From NCBI GenBank assembly GCA_035772405.1, contig JAYKKM010000376.1, forward strand, positions 784,501 through 848,500: 64,000 nucleotides of DNA, given 5' to 3'. The notes beneath the pieces are model-generated. The model was not told the origin of the DNA and did not search any database. It worked only from the letters and a program-made list of their open reading frames with translations. The first letter of the stretch is position 1. Each line of letters starts with the position of its first letter. The position numbers and the translations under genes were made by a program. The DNA comes from Chrysogorgia sp. JL179-B06 (lineage: Eukaryota > Cnidaria > Anthozoa > Scleralcyonacea > Chrysogorgiidae). Shown here in pieces: positions 39,310 to 50,235 of this stretch.

Positions 39310-40975
39310 TTTTGTGCAGATTGAGGGGTGATTTTACAGAATTCTGAAGGTTATAAAACGTCATAAAAAATGCACAAAAGAAAACACATTTTAGGACTTT
39401 GAATATATATTTTATTATTTTTCATAGAATTTTTCATAATAATTAAATAGAATAAATAGAATAGACATATTACAATACATACCGTAAATAGAAACTGAAT
39501 GGGAGATTACGAAATTTTGCCCGAACCCAAACTACTTTGTATCAGCTGAGGGAATGCGATGGAACGTACTTTATGTAACCCTTCATGAAATGCAATAGTA
39601 CTGCTGACCAACCTCGGTTGGAGTGATTACCAGCCGTGAGTGCCACTGACAAATAAGCCCCGCCCCCCCAATACAGATTTGCTTCTGCCGTGCCTGGTGA
39701 TGTAGTGGCCATGACTGAGGGGGAAGCTGCCCCCTATGACATTTTTTTGTTGGCAAATGTTTGTGTCGAATCGTCGATTCTTTTTTCATGAAGGATCGAA
39801 ATTCATTGCATGAAAATAGTAGGTCATCAGTCATCTTTCGCTATACTAATTATATCTGGCACATTGCACATTTGGTTGTTTGATTTACACAATTTAAAAA
39901 TTAACGCATGAAGTTCCACAGCTACTGTACAGGTACTTATCTATGCGAGTGTTTTGACTCGTGTTGGACTTCAATACTCATCCATATTGGAAATTTTAGT
40001 CAGAAGCAGGAAACTAGTCCCTACAGCTTCCTTATAAGAATGAACTGGTGAGTTTGAGTCAGTGGCAGCACTAGGGGTGTGCAAACAGTGCACCGCACCG
40101 GGGCCAAGGGGACCATCAGGCCATCTGGCAAACTGCCTCTTTTTATTAATAGTGCTTATATTATTAATAATATTTTCTTAAAAATAATGGTAAACTACAA
40201 AAAAGTGATTTGTCTTCTTTAGATTTTACTCAAAAGTGCTCTCAAAATGCAGGAAATGCCTTTTCAGAGACCCTAAATTCAAAACCCCCTGGCCGAATTT
40301 GTTTCTCGCACCGGGGCCCAAACCCAAGTAGTGCGCGACTGGTTTGAGTGAGGATGATTGAATGAAGGATGAGGACATATTGATATATTACATTTTTTAG
40401 TACATAAATATGATATCAGGTTGATAACACAAATCTCAGCCTTGATAATTCTCGATATCATGATCATCCTTGTCCAATAATTGTTAATTGTCTAACACTG
40501 GACCTGCACCTTCGCGCCAGACAAAATGTCTGGGATTGTGATCAACAAAATTATTAGAAGTTCTAATAATTAGAACTAAATAAAGGTGTAATTTGCATCG
40601 TGTATATTTGCGTAAAAACTTATTGTCATCAATCAATATGGTCTGCATCTTGTATATACAGTAGAAGTACAGTACATCGTACTAGTTTTGTCCAAGTATC
40701 CAGACTACACGGATTCCAACTCGCATAATTCGCCAATATACAAATCATGTTCTTGATAAGTTGAGATTTCTAGATATGATGCAGTACACATGTGACATGT
40801 CCCATTGAAACCTTGTAACCTTCGCTCTACCATCTAGTTCTGATCAGAGAGTCTTACCGGAAATGCGAAGGCTACGGTTTCGATAGAGTTATAAACGTGT
40901 TGTGCTGCGTCGGCAGTGTAGAAATACAAATCAAATATCGAAAAAGGTTGGTGTACTACCGAAATAGCGTGTAAG
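39310..40975. other. Intron sequence, mostly unassigned
   Basis: Contains a region near 40070-40330 with ccgcaccggggcc blocks in both orientations (about 40095 and 40308), a likely MITE. No gene seen. Confidence 0.4.
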
Positions 40976-40979
40976 TTGT

Positions 40980-41102
40980 CTAACGTTTCGAGCGAAGGTC
41001 CTTAGTCAGAGAGTGAAACATAAAGTGACTATACGTTTTATTCTCTGACGAAAGGCCTTCGCTCGAAACGTTAGACAACTTACACGCTATTTCGGCAGTA
41101 CC
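40980..41102. mobile_element. Inverted pair of Penelope-type end motifs
   Basis: ctaacgtttcgagcgaagg at 40979-40998 is mirrored by ccttcgctcgaaacgttag at 41056-41075; the arms extend to acttacacgctatttcgg. The CTGACGA...GAAAC pattern resembles the hammerhead-like core in Penelope pseudo-LTRs. Confidence 0.5.
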
Positions 41103-41104
41103 CA

Positions 41105-41392
41105 TTACCATTACCAACCTCTTTAGCATAGTCAATCGAGATATGGTCTGGAAACTCAGCTAAAGTCTTTCTTTGTTCTATCTTTTTGTTCGTCTTTATG
41201 CAATTTTGTGCACGGTGCACGGTCACTGAACCTATTGTATTTTAGTATAATCAAGCAATCATCCAATAGAATCGTTTGGGTTTTAAATCGCTCAACCGTG
41301 TTGTTTAAATATTAATAAACCTAAAACAAAGGATGTGCATGGTGTAAGGTACGGTTCAACATCAAAACGTAGCTCATAGTCGCCGTAGAATA
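41105..41392 (-). pseudogene. LINE 3' end fragment, inverted copy of 28310-28590
   Basis: The complement contains aaaacaaggatgtgc-type and catagtcaatcgagatatgg blocks that match 28300-28600 at high identity. Coding sense is lost. Confidence 0.85.
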
Positions 41393-41397
41393 TTAGA

Positions 41398-42247
41398 TAC
41401 CGTAGAATCTCGAAAGTAACTGCCCCCCGAAAGTAGCCGCTCCCCCGAAAGTAACCGCTCCCCGAAAGTAGCCGCCCCTCTTAAAGTAACCGCTCCCAGA
41501 AAGTAGCCGCCCCTCTTAAAGTAACCGTTCCCCCGAAAGTAGCCGCCCCTCTTAAAGTAACCGCTCCCCCGAAAGTAGCCGCTCCCCGAAAGTAGCCGCC
41601 CCTCTTAAAGTAACCGCTCCCCCGAAAGTAGCCGCCCCTCTTAAAGTAACCGCTCCCCGAAAGTAGCCGCTCCCCTCTTAAAGTAACCGCTCCCCGAAAG
41701 TAGCCGCTCCCCTCTTAAAGTAACCGCTCCCCGAAAGTAGCCGCCCCTCTTAAAGTAACCGCTCCCCGAAAGTAGCCGCCCCTCTTAAAGTAACCGCTCC
41801 CCCGAAAGTAGCCGCTTCCGATGTATATAACTATTGTATAAATAAGTTGTAACATCTGTTTAAAAATTTAGTTTGAATAGCGTGGATTAAAACATGTATA
41901 AAACAGTAATATCAAAGATTCAGGAATTTCAGACAGTAGTTATAAGTTTGTCTTTGTCATCGTTCAGACGTCCTCTCCCATTTCGGTATCTGAATATTCG
42001 GTATCGAGTATACGGTAAATTATTAGCATTAAATAATAAGTAACAACTCTTATGTAATTTAATCAAAATAAAACAAAACTTTGAAACGTGCAACATGTAC
42101 AGTATAGTGGTTAAAACTTGGCCGACGCTAAAAATAACAACCCGAAAGTAAGCGACCTCCGAAAGTAAGCGCCCCTCCGAAAGTAGCCGCCCTTAGAGGT
42201 CACTAATTTCGAAAGTAGCCGCCTGGCTACTTTCGAGATTCTACAAT
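41398..42247. mobile_element. Nonautonomous element with expanded subterminal array, copy 2
   Basis: Ends taccgtagaatctcgaaagt and the complement of gctactttcgagattcta. The left array (41410-41818) holds about 24 GAAAGTA or TTAAAGTA motifs in a 35-bp period, against five in copy 1. The core from gatgtatataactattgt to the right end matches 10768-11215. Confidence 0.93.
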
Positions 42248-42249
42248 AT

Positions 42250-42650
42250 TTGATTACGGTTTCGATACCTGTCTGGGATTCAGAGATAAGGACCTTAAGA
42301 TAGCAATAAGGTCATATATGATATCGACTTGTAAAAAAGCTCGCATTGTTCCTCTATTAATGAGACCACCACATATCAATTTAAAGCTAATTGATCAGAG
42401 AACATGTTTATGAAATATAATTTCACAAGAAACATTTTGGCCAACTGTTTTATTTACCAAAAGAAAAAAAAGAACTGTATTTGCTATAAAGTCCTCTAAA
42501 GTCCTTTGAAAAATTGATAGTGCTGTATTCTCCGATAAATTATCGACAAAAACGTTCTGCGATTTTTTATATGTTGCGTATATTTCCGATTTTATCGCGT
42601 TTGAATTAGGAAGTGCATGGTAAAAAAAATTATATATGATTTCATAACCA
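42250..42650. other. Intron sequence, unassigned
   Basis: No gene or repeat recognised. Confidence 0.5.
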
Positions 42651-42719
42651 TGTTCTATTTAACAATTAGACATGAACGAGTCCGAGTTGGTGAAGCCTGA
42701 GTTGACTATTCGCTCTTAG

Positions 42720-43268
42720 TAGAAACTGACCATGGTCTATTACAAATGCTGCATTCTGATTGGCTACTCAACCGTTGTCTATTCGTGATAGACAACGTTT
42801 GGGAAACGCGCTCAAAACAATGGCAGAAAACTCTCGTTTTGGGGAGGTTTCAGATGAGTTTTTTATAATTTTTTGGAGAATGCATGATTTGTAATAGTCC
42901 ACTAATTTGTTTCTACTAAAACAATTAGACAACTCGTCCTCGTTGTCTATGAGCGAATAGTCAACTCAGGCTTCGCCTTCGTTGACTATTCGCTCATAGA
43001 CAACTCGTACTCGTTATCTGATTGTTAAATAGACAATGAGGGCGAGTTTGTCTAATTGTTTTAGTAGAAACAAATTAGTGGACTATTACAAATCATGCAT
43101 TCTCCAAAAAATTATCCAATATCTCATCTGAAACCTCCCCAAAACGAGAGTTTTCTGCCATTGTTTTGAGCGCGTTTCGCCATCATGCCTCATGGTCTAT
43201 CACGAATAGTCAACGGTTGAATAGCCAATCAGAATACAGCATTTGTAATAGACCATGGTCAGTTTCTA
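42720..43268. repeat. 549-bp nested palindrome (foldback inside foldback)
   Basis: Outer arms start tagaaactgaccatggtcta and run to about 42915, mirrored at 43078-43268. The centre (42917-43074) is itself a foldback of the ACAATTAGACAAC family. A half copy of that inner family lies just outside at 42660-42719. Confidence 0.92.
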
Positions 43269-43285
43269 CTAATATCAATTAGCTT

Positions 43286-43759
43286 AGGACATTGGCAACA
43301 ACAATTAAGTTTGTATAATATGAAAGAACTCGTAAAATGATAGAGTAACACATTTTACAACTGTTCCGTATTTTACTTGGTTTTTGAAATATTTCAATTT
43401 GTTTGATATGTAAATGAGATGGTCTCTGACGTCAGGTGCAGGGAGAGAATTTTCATTTATTAAAAAAGTCTTATATCTCAGTGATTGCTAAGTTTACAAC
43501 GTTCATTATCACGAGGAGTTATTATACGCACATTTTCAAGTAAATTTGTGGAACAAACTTGAAGATGGAACTCAGAATATTTTAATGTGTGAAAACTCTC
43601 TACCAGCACCTGACGTCAAAGACCATCTCATTTACATATCAAACAAACTGAAATATTTCAAAAACGAAGTAAAATATGGAAAAGTTGTAAAAGGTGTTAC
43701 TCTATCATTTTACGAGTTCTTTCATATTAAACAAACTTAATTTTTGTTGCCAATGTCCT
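43286..43759. mobile_element. Foldback MITE, AGGACATTGGCAAC ends
   Basis: aggacattggcaacaacaat pairs with the complement of ttgttgccaatgtcct. The arms, including gaaagaactcgtaaaatgat and ctgacgtcaggtgc, pair along the element. The right TTAA (43760-43763) is shared with the next element; the left site has decayed. Confidence 0.85.
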
Positions 43760-43763
43760 TTAA

Positions 43764-44118
43764 CTCTTTCCTGTCCCGAAGTCGTCAATCGAAAAACACG
43801 GCACACGGTAACGCAAAAATTGAAATTCGACAAGCGCCAGGCACATGAGATCCACTCACACGCCAAGTTTGATTTGATTTCATAAACAACTCTGCGATTG
43901 GTGGCATTTTGAATTTTCAACATGATTTATGATAATTATGCTAATTTATATTATCATGATGTGTCTTGTTCGGAAAATTCAAAAGCATTGGTAACAGCCG
44001 GTTTATTGGGCTTTCAGAAAAGGTATAGATTTCGCAACAGTTATGGATATTTCCCGAGATATCAATAGAACAAAGAGGTAGTTCAATTTTGGATGTTTTT
44101 CAGCCGGACAGGAAAGAA
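43764..44118. mobile_element. TTAA-flanked MITE, CTTTCCTGTC ends, copy 2
   Basis: tctttcctgtccc pairs with the complement of ggacaggaaaga; TTAA lies on both sides (43760-43763, 44119-44122). Inverted relative of 28948-29232. Confidence 0.85.
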
Positions 44119-44502
44119 TTAAAGTGTTTATGAAACGAAAATTAAGTTTTAGGTATTTAAACGAACTCCTAAAATAACGAGGAATGGTAATTTAGAGCTC
44201 TTTCATATCTCACGTCTTTCTTGAGATAATTTAACTTTTGTGATATGCAAATAAATAACCACCGACGTAACGCAGGTTTGCAAATTTTCAGAAAATCAAG
44301 TAATTAGAAATATAGTATATATGTCGATTTTGTCAAATAATCTCAAAGGTATAACTGATTTTCTAAAAACGTGTAAAAACCTCGTGACCATTATTCATTT
44401 GCATCTCACAAAAGTCTAAATATTTCAATAAATATGAGATATGAATTTTATTTTATTTATTATTTTAATAGACCATTTTTGCAGTAAAAAAACGGCCCTT
44501 TC

Positions 44503-44650
44503 TCGATATATGAGCAACCGAAATTTAAAATTATTATAACATCAACCCAAGTCAGTTATAGGGTTAGGATTTGGGTTAGGGTTAGGGTTAGGATTAGGGT
44601 TAGCGATTATTTGAATTTCGGTTTGTTCATATATCGAGAAAGCGCCAAAA
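44503..44650. mobile_element. Foldback with telomere-like (TTAGGG)n interior
   Basis: ctttctcgatatatgagcaa pairs with the complement of ttgttcatatatcgagaaag. The inside holds gggttagggttagggttagg and ends gttagcgattatttg, the same phrase as at 27210. Confidence 0.88.
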
Positions 44651-44699
44651 AAACTGAATTACAACGCTTCACATATAGTTAAAAGGGTAAAATTACAAT

Positions 44700-45560
44700 A
44701 TCAAATATATCAAAATTATTTCGAATTCAAATTGTTTGAAGCAGTGACTATGAAACTGTTTCTAAAACGATCAGTTCTGCAGCGAGGAATTAACAAGGAG
44801 GATTTTGTTTTAAGATTGTATCTGCAATGTCTCTCTGGAGGTACTAAACAACTGATCTTATGCGAGTGATACATCATATTATTAAAAAAGCGCTCATTAA
44901 GAGAACAACGGCGATCATACAATGTCGGTAGCTTAATTATTTCCAACACGTTATTATATTCGAGTAGAGGATATATTATAGGGAGAGTTCTTTGTTGGAT
45001 AGACTCGATTTTATTACTTAGGTAACTACAATCAGAGAATAATTCATTGGGACACTGAAGCATCAAATAGCTTCGTTTTCATTTTTTTACTACCGTGAGA
45101 TAAATCACATGGATTCCCACCAATCAATGTTGATTTACAACGAACTTGTGTGCTGGCAAACCAAATTTCCCTCACAACATTGATCGGAGGGGTGAGGGGA
45201 GGGCATATTTGAAAGTAATGAGCATAATGAGCGTGCGCATAAAAGTCATCTTACATACACTGTGTCCCAATGTAATTATTCTACGATTGTAGGTGGCAAC
45301 TATGCCAAACTGCGCATGTGTATTTCAGTATTGGTCTTACACAAGTTTTATATACAGTGACAAGGACTTCATTAGGAATCATACTCTTCTTTAACAACCG
45401 AAGAGCATAAAGGCGTTTGGAGGCCTTTTACAGATTGCGTCGACATGGTAGTTCATGCACTTTAGATCGTTAGAAATGATAACTCCAAGGAGCTTTACAT
45501 GCGTGACGGTGTCGATACCATGTCCGTTGATCATAATTTGGGCGTACACAGTGGGTCGAG
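44700..45560 (-). pseudogene. Non-LTR retrotransposon RT fragment, antisense
   Basis: Minus strand: an upstream part contains HVKLLGVIISNDLK and related thumb sequence (about 45540-45310). The clear frame (45066-44716) reads KIESIQQRTLPIIYPLLEYN, LPTLYDRRCSLNERFFNNM and IPRCRTDRFRNSFI to a stop. This is the C-terminal RT region of a CR1/L2-like LINE. It is 5' truncated with several breaks. Confidence 0.8.
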
Positions 45561-45895
45561 TCGAGAAATTGACGATTCATTATTTAGTCTTGATGAGCTC
45601 TAGATTACAATTCTTCGTTATTTTAGAAGTTCATTTAAGTAACTAAAACTTAATTTTCGTTTCATATGATATGTGGTGATCGCATTAATGGGGGCGCAAT
45701 GCGAGCTTTTTGACGAGGCGATGCCAACATTAACGATGACGTCATTCAGAACGAAATAGTTCTTCATGGGAAACAAAGAGAGTGAATAGCTCTTAGTTCC
45801 AAGAGTAATCTCAACACCATCCTCGTTCTGTTTACAACGCCACTCACGTCTTGAGGATGACGTTAACTCGCGCAAAGATGAGAGCTGTTCCTTAA

Positions 45896-46688
45896 AGTGG
45901 CACTATGATGAAAATTCACCCCCGTCTTTTAGATTTTCTTTAGCATAGAATAGTATTTCAGGGTCGAAAGTGATCATCGATGTAAAAAAAAACTAAAAAA
46001 TAGTACGTTGAAGTAAGTATTTTGAGCTCTGAAATCACTATTATTTAGGCCACCATTACTAAAAACGTGTTCCAAGTGAGCCCGCAATTTCAAAAGGTAA
46101 TATTGTTTGTGACGTCAGATTCTCAATGCTACGCCTGAATTTCAGTCGAGGTTATTTGTTTTCTTGTTTTCTTCGAGAAGTAGATGAAATGTTCAGCCTT
46201 TCAGACGAAGAATTTGAAAAAACGACCTTGATTTACTTGAAGAATTAACCACGTGGAGTCTTCGCGTTGAGAATCTGACGTCACTTCGTTACGCTGGTCA
46301 AGAACATGAACGATTAGGTTAAGGCTAAAAGGGATGACTCAAAAGGACCTTTACATTTTTTAGAACTACTAATCCTAACCCTAATCTCAATCTTAATCCT
46401 AACCCTAACCATAACCTTGATCCTAACCTTAAACCTAGCCCTAACCGTAGCTATCCATAACCTAACGAAATATAAAAACCAGAAAAAAACAGAAAGGTCC
46501 TTTTGAGTCATCCCTTTTAGCCTTCCCCGAACGATTAATGGCTGACATAACAACTCTACATTCGGAGTCAGAAAAATAATACTTGCCATCGTCGAATCGC
46601 AAAACGGTTTCGACCGAGTAATATTTAGAAGCTCTGCTTTATAAATACGTAAAATATCGATAGGTAAAAATGTGATCGCAGTGCCACT
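45896..46688. mobile_element. TTAA-flanked element, AGTGGCACT ends, host of a 9-bp-TSD MITE
   Basis: AGTGGCACT and its complement agtgccact are flanked by TTAA at 45892-45895 and 46689-46692. Inside, gaatctgacgtcac motifs occur in both halves. The nested MITE is at 46317-46528. Confidence 0.85.
46317..46528. mobile_element. MITE with telomere-like interior, copy 2, perfect 9-bp target duplication
   Basis: aaggctaaaagggatgactc pairs with the complement of gagtcatcccttttagcctt. The 9-bp duplication GAACGATTA lies at 46308-46316 and 46529-46537. The inside runs cctaaccctaatctcaatct and cctaaccctaaccataacct, a degenerate CCCTAA array. Confidence 0.95.
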
Positions 46689-46699
46689 TTAAGATTGAC

Positions 46700-47740
46700 T
46701 TTAACACAGACACTAACAAGCTTCAAAGTCAACCAACCGTGGCTTCTTTTCAATGAATAAAACTTATATTATGTTGTAAAAATACACTGCTGTAGTGAAC
46801 GTGGGAGAGCTTGGAGTACAGGGGCTCTGGAATCAGCGGGTGTCCGAACACCCGCACTTTCTGGACCGTGGGTGTTCTACATAAGAAGGACACCCACAAT
46901 ATTTTAGGAAATATTAAACAAAATTGGTGGTGTTGACGCGAAGTACATCTTTTCGTTTTTTTATACATAACTATTTTACGTAATTATTATAAGGTGACGC
47001 ATTATATACAACGAACAGCAACGGAGACATTTTGGAAACTATCTGCAACTCTTCACAAATTGTTCAGTATATTCAATAATAAATGTTCTTGAAGTTGTTG
47101 TGATGTTATCTTGTATGTTATGTATACAAAGTTATCTATTATATTATATGAAGGGCGTGGCCCTGTTTATGGCATTCTGTGAGACGCAGGACACCCACAA
47201 CTTTGAAAAGCTTCCAGAGCTCCTGTTGGAGTAAACAGACGATACATGGACAATCGTCAAGCTCAAATCCTCAGAAAATGTAATGTTTCTCAGTTGCGGA
47301 CAGGAATCGAACCATCATTATACCTTCTTACTGTTCTTAAGTTGGCTCGATAGGAAAAATGGCCATGTTTGATAGGCTTTTTAGGCACACTTTTTTGAAA
47401 GGCTTTTTTCTGATAATTTTTTATGGTGGTATGATAATGTCTTCATATATTTTCAATTCTGAAGAAAGAGGTAGAGAGAAGGTCCAGGCAATCAGACTAA
47501 ATAGTTTATAACTGTTAGCATAGTCTAAACTAAAAAAATCCTAGTTCCCTGTACAACTCTACGATACATAAATACACATTGAAAATGGCTGCTATAGTTT
47601 TCAAGATATTACAAAAATAAAATCCCATGGCCACTAAAAGTGACCAATCCTAGAAATCAGACACAAAGTTCAATATAGAGACTCAAAATGCTCAAGATTC
47701 ATACTGAATTATTCAAAAAACTAATTTTATTGCAAAGTTT
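46700..47740. other. Intron sequence with scattered repeat fragments
   Basis: A short repeat around gacacccacaa and gggtgtcc (46840-47210) may mark a MITE. A SINE-like fragment with agctcaaatcctcagaaaat and ggaatcgaac lies at 47255-47315. No gene seen. Confidence 0.4.
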
Positions 47741-47747
47741 AATACTG

Positions 47748-48062
47748 AAAGTGCCTCTATCACGTTTCGGGATTTTACATATTCGTAATATTTTGGTTCT
47801 TTCTGAGCAAAATCATAAAATATCTTGTCAGGCATAAATTTCATCTTGATGGGTTTTTTTGCTGTTAAAGTTATCGAATGTGATGTCACAAGAGACATTT
47901 TTGTGGCAAGTAACAAAGAAAACTGGTTCGGAATGCCTCTTCGGTGACATTACATCCTGTAACTTTGACAGCAAAAAACTCCATGAAGATGAAATTTTGA
48001 AGACCCAAATATTATGATACATGTATGTAAAATTCCCAAACGTGAGATAAGCACTGTAAGAA
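47748..48062. mobile_element. Foldback MITE, CCGGTAACTTTGAC family, copy 2
   Basis: The left arm (tttcatcttgatggg, gctgttaaagttatcg) pairs with the right arm (cctgtaactttgacagc, catgaagatgaaatt); the outer parts are cacgtttcgggattttac and gtaaaattcccaaacgtg. It lies 120 bp before the exon at 48183. Confidence 0.85.
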
Positions 48063-48182
48063 TTTTTGAGATTTTTCCCTATCGAGCGACTTTCTGAGAT
48101 TAAAAGGTCGAGGAGCATGCGCATTGCATACCACCAAGCTATTTCCAGTTAATTCAAACCAGTTTTAAAAATTTTATTTTAG

Positions 48183-48318
48183 CTCGGAATCATCCGGGAT
48201 ACTCAGCCGATGACTTCTGTGAATCTGAACCCCTTGAACCTCACAGAGTCAAAGTTCCTTATCCAGACGATGACAAATTGAAAAAGCTTCACCAGGACCT
48301 TAAGATGAGCCAAAGAAG
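48183..48318 (+). CDS. Unrecognised gene, second coding exon
   Basis: This 136-nt exon lies between acceptor tttattttag and a consensus gtaagt donor, phase 1 in and phase 2 out. It encodes ARNHPGYSADDFCESEPLEP, then HRVKVPYPDDDKLKKLHQDL and KMSQR. It is hydrophilic, with an acidic and proline-containing half followed by a lysine-rich segment. It is the only stretch of codon-like sequence in a neighbourhood of MITEs, and its phases fit both neighbours, which argues for a real gene. Function unknown. Confidence 0.75.
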
Positions 48319-48437
48319 GTAAGTAGCTAAAAGGAGCTACGTTTTGTGTGTGCCTTGTTGCTGTCAGACTTGCGTTCCGTAAGGACTAACAATGATGTTG
48401 ACTAACCTGTAGCCCGACATCTTGGTAGTGCGAAATA

Positions 48438-48791
48438 TTCCATTTCGGACATTAAAGTTTGTGTCTTCTCATTTATTTACGCTGGTAACGATAGCCGTAA
48501 AAAGGTAATCTTCTTTTAGACAATCCCTCTCATGAAGTTGTTTTTGACAAGCATGGGCGGAGAAAAACAGTGGCTTCTCTTTTGCAACATGATGCGAAAA
48601 GGCGGGTGAAGTTTCATATAAATCCCGAAATGACGTCACATAGACTATCGGTAGTAAAATTCGAAACTAAAATCAGCTATTATTTCTAAAAGGAAACATT
48701 ATCGTAAGAGTTAGGGTCAGTATTAGGTTCAGTATTTACCAGCGTAATATAATAAATGAGAAGACATAAACTTTTATTTAATGTCCGAAAT
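48438..48791. mobile_element. MITE with CCATTTCGGACATTAAA ends
   Basis: ccatttcggacattaaagtt, gtgtcttctcatttattt and acgctggtaa pair with their complements at 48741-48791. It starts 120 bp after the exon at 48318. Confidence 0.88.
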
Positions 48792-49740
48792 GGATAAAAT
48801 ATTTTCGTTTCGGCATCATATATTGTCCATCAAAAAAATAGTCCCAGACGAGTCAAAATGCTATAGTTTCTTACTTTATTTTGTATGTATAAAAGAAACC
48901 TACTTCATATCAACTCGGACATGCGATGCAGCGACAGGGAAAAAGCCAGTAATGACGGAACGATATTCAGGGTACCTGTAGACTACTGTAACTGTAGTTG
49001 GATTTGAAGTGTCCTTCGGTTCGAAGACTTTGTCGGCGATCAGGGACAAGGACTATGCTTCAAGAACCCATCTGTTTTTGAAGAAACCGGCTGTCTTCCT
49101 GTCAACAATAATTTTTGGCCTAAGGTTTACGTTCATGCTGCTGTCGACTATAGCCGCCGCTTTTAAGTCTGAATGCCGTACGACTTATTGGCTTTTTTAC
49201 CTTCTTTGTAAATCGTATTATTGCCTTTTTACTTTCTTTGTGAATCGTCGAGTACTGTCCAAGTTATTAAACATATATTTTATGTCTAGTTGAGAAAAGT
49301 TTTGTTCTGTTCTTAACTTGTAATACTGCAGTCTGCATGCTCAACAAATTTGTAAATCTTCGAAATCAGATTGTTTAAAATTGATTACAAGTAATATACA
49401 ATATTATATAATATTGAAACTTAGCCGGTTAAAAATTTGAAAACGAAAATAATAGCCACCACAGTTCGTAAGTGCATGCCTTTGCTAATTCATTATATAC
49501 GATAAATATTACTATATATTTAAGAAGGGCGGGGTAGCGCAGCGGGTTAGTCGCGGAACCTTAGGTTAAGTTAAGTTAAGCAAGCGCGGGTGGTAGGTAC
49601 AGGTCACCGGTTGGTCTTCCGAAAGTGGAATCTCACTCCTAAACACCCAGGGGTGGTAGTTAGTCATGGGTTAGTTTTACTCCAAAAAACGGGGGTAATT
49701 TTTACTCCGAAAAACGGACGGTTTTGAACCTTTTTTGTGA
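48792..49740. other. Intron sequence; SINE-like tRNA relic near 49527
   Basis: ggggtagcgcagcgggttag at 49532-49551 looks like a tRNA A-box region, followed by tandem ttaag units and a long non-tRNA tail. The frame at 49009-49293 has no recognised motif. Confidence 0.35.
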
Positions 49741-49744
49741 CTCC

Positions 49745-50235
49745 AATAACTGAAATTGACGTTGAATCGACGTCGATTTCACGTCGTTCAACGACGTTGT
49801 TTCAACGTCGTGAAAACAACGTCGATCCAATTTGCGTTTTCAACCTTTTTTCAACGTTGAATCGACGTCGAAGAGCGACGTCGTTTCAACGTCGTGAAAT
49901 TGACGTTGAATCGACGTCGAATTGACGTTGAATCGACGTCGATTTCACGTTGTTTCGTTTTCAATTTGCGTTTTCAACCTTTTTTCAACGTTGAATCGAC
50001 GTCGAAGAGCGACGTCGTTTCAACGTCGTGAAATTGACGTTGAATCGACGTCGAATTGACGTTGAATCGACGTCGATTTCACGTCGATTTCACGTTGTTT
50101 CGACGTCGTGAAAACAACGTCGATCCAATTTGCGTTTTCAACCTTTTTTCAACGTCAAATCGACGTCGAAGAGCAACGTCGAAGAGCGACGTCGTTTCAA
50201 CGTTGAATCGACGTCTTTTTGCCCGCTGGGAAGAT
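49745..50235. repeat. CpG-dense GACGTCGATT/GACGTTGAATC array
   Basis: Interleaved GACGTTGAATCGACGTCG units and their complements, plus a longer unit around tccaatttgcgttttcaacc, fill 490 bp. AACGTCGT and GACGTC palindromes recur throughout. The right end reads gacgtctttttgcccgctgg. Confidence 0.93.

Larger units (their letters stand above)
44123..45669. mobile_element. TTAA-type element, AGTGTTTATGAAACG end, carrying a LINE and a telomere-like foldback
   Basis: agtgtttatgaaacgaaaat after TTAA at 44119-44122 pairs with the complement of attttcgtttcatatg at 45653-45669. The outermost bases and TTAA at the right are lost. Subterminal aacgaggaatggtaatttag is shared with other TTAA elements here. 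Confidence 0.7.

Noticed and set aside
44565..44605. Chromosome end (telomere)
   Set aside because: Only a few TTAGGG-like units, enclosed by inverted repeats of a MITE and flanked by ordinary sequence.
48781..49293. Two plus-strand frames after the exon at 48183 as further exons
   Set aside because: The first starts inside a MITE arm, the second has no flanking splice sites in phase, and neither has a recognisable motif.
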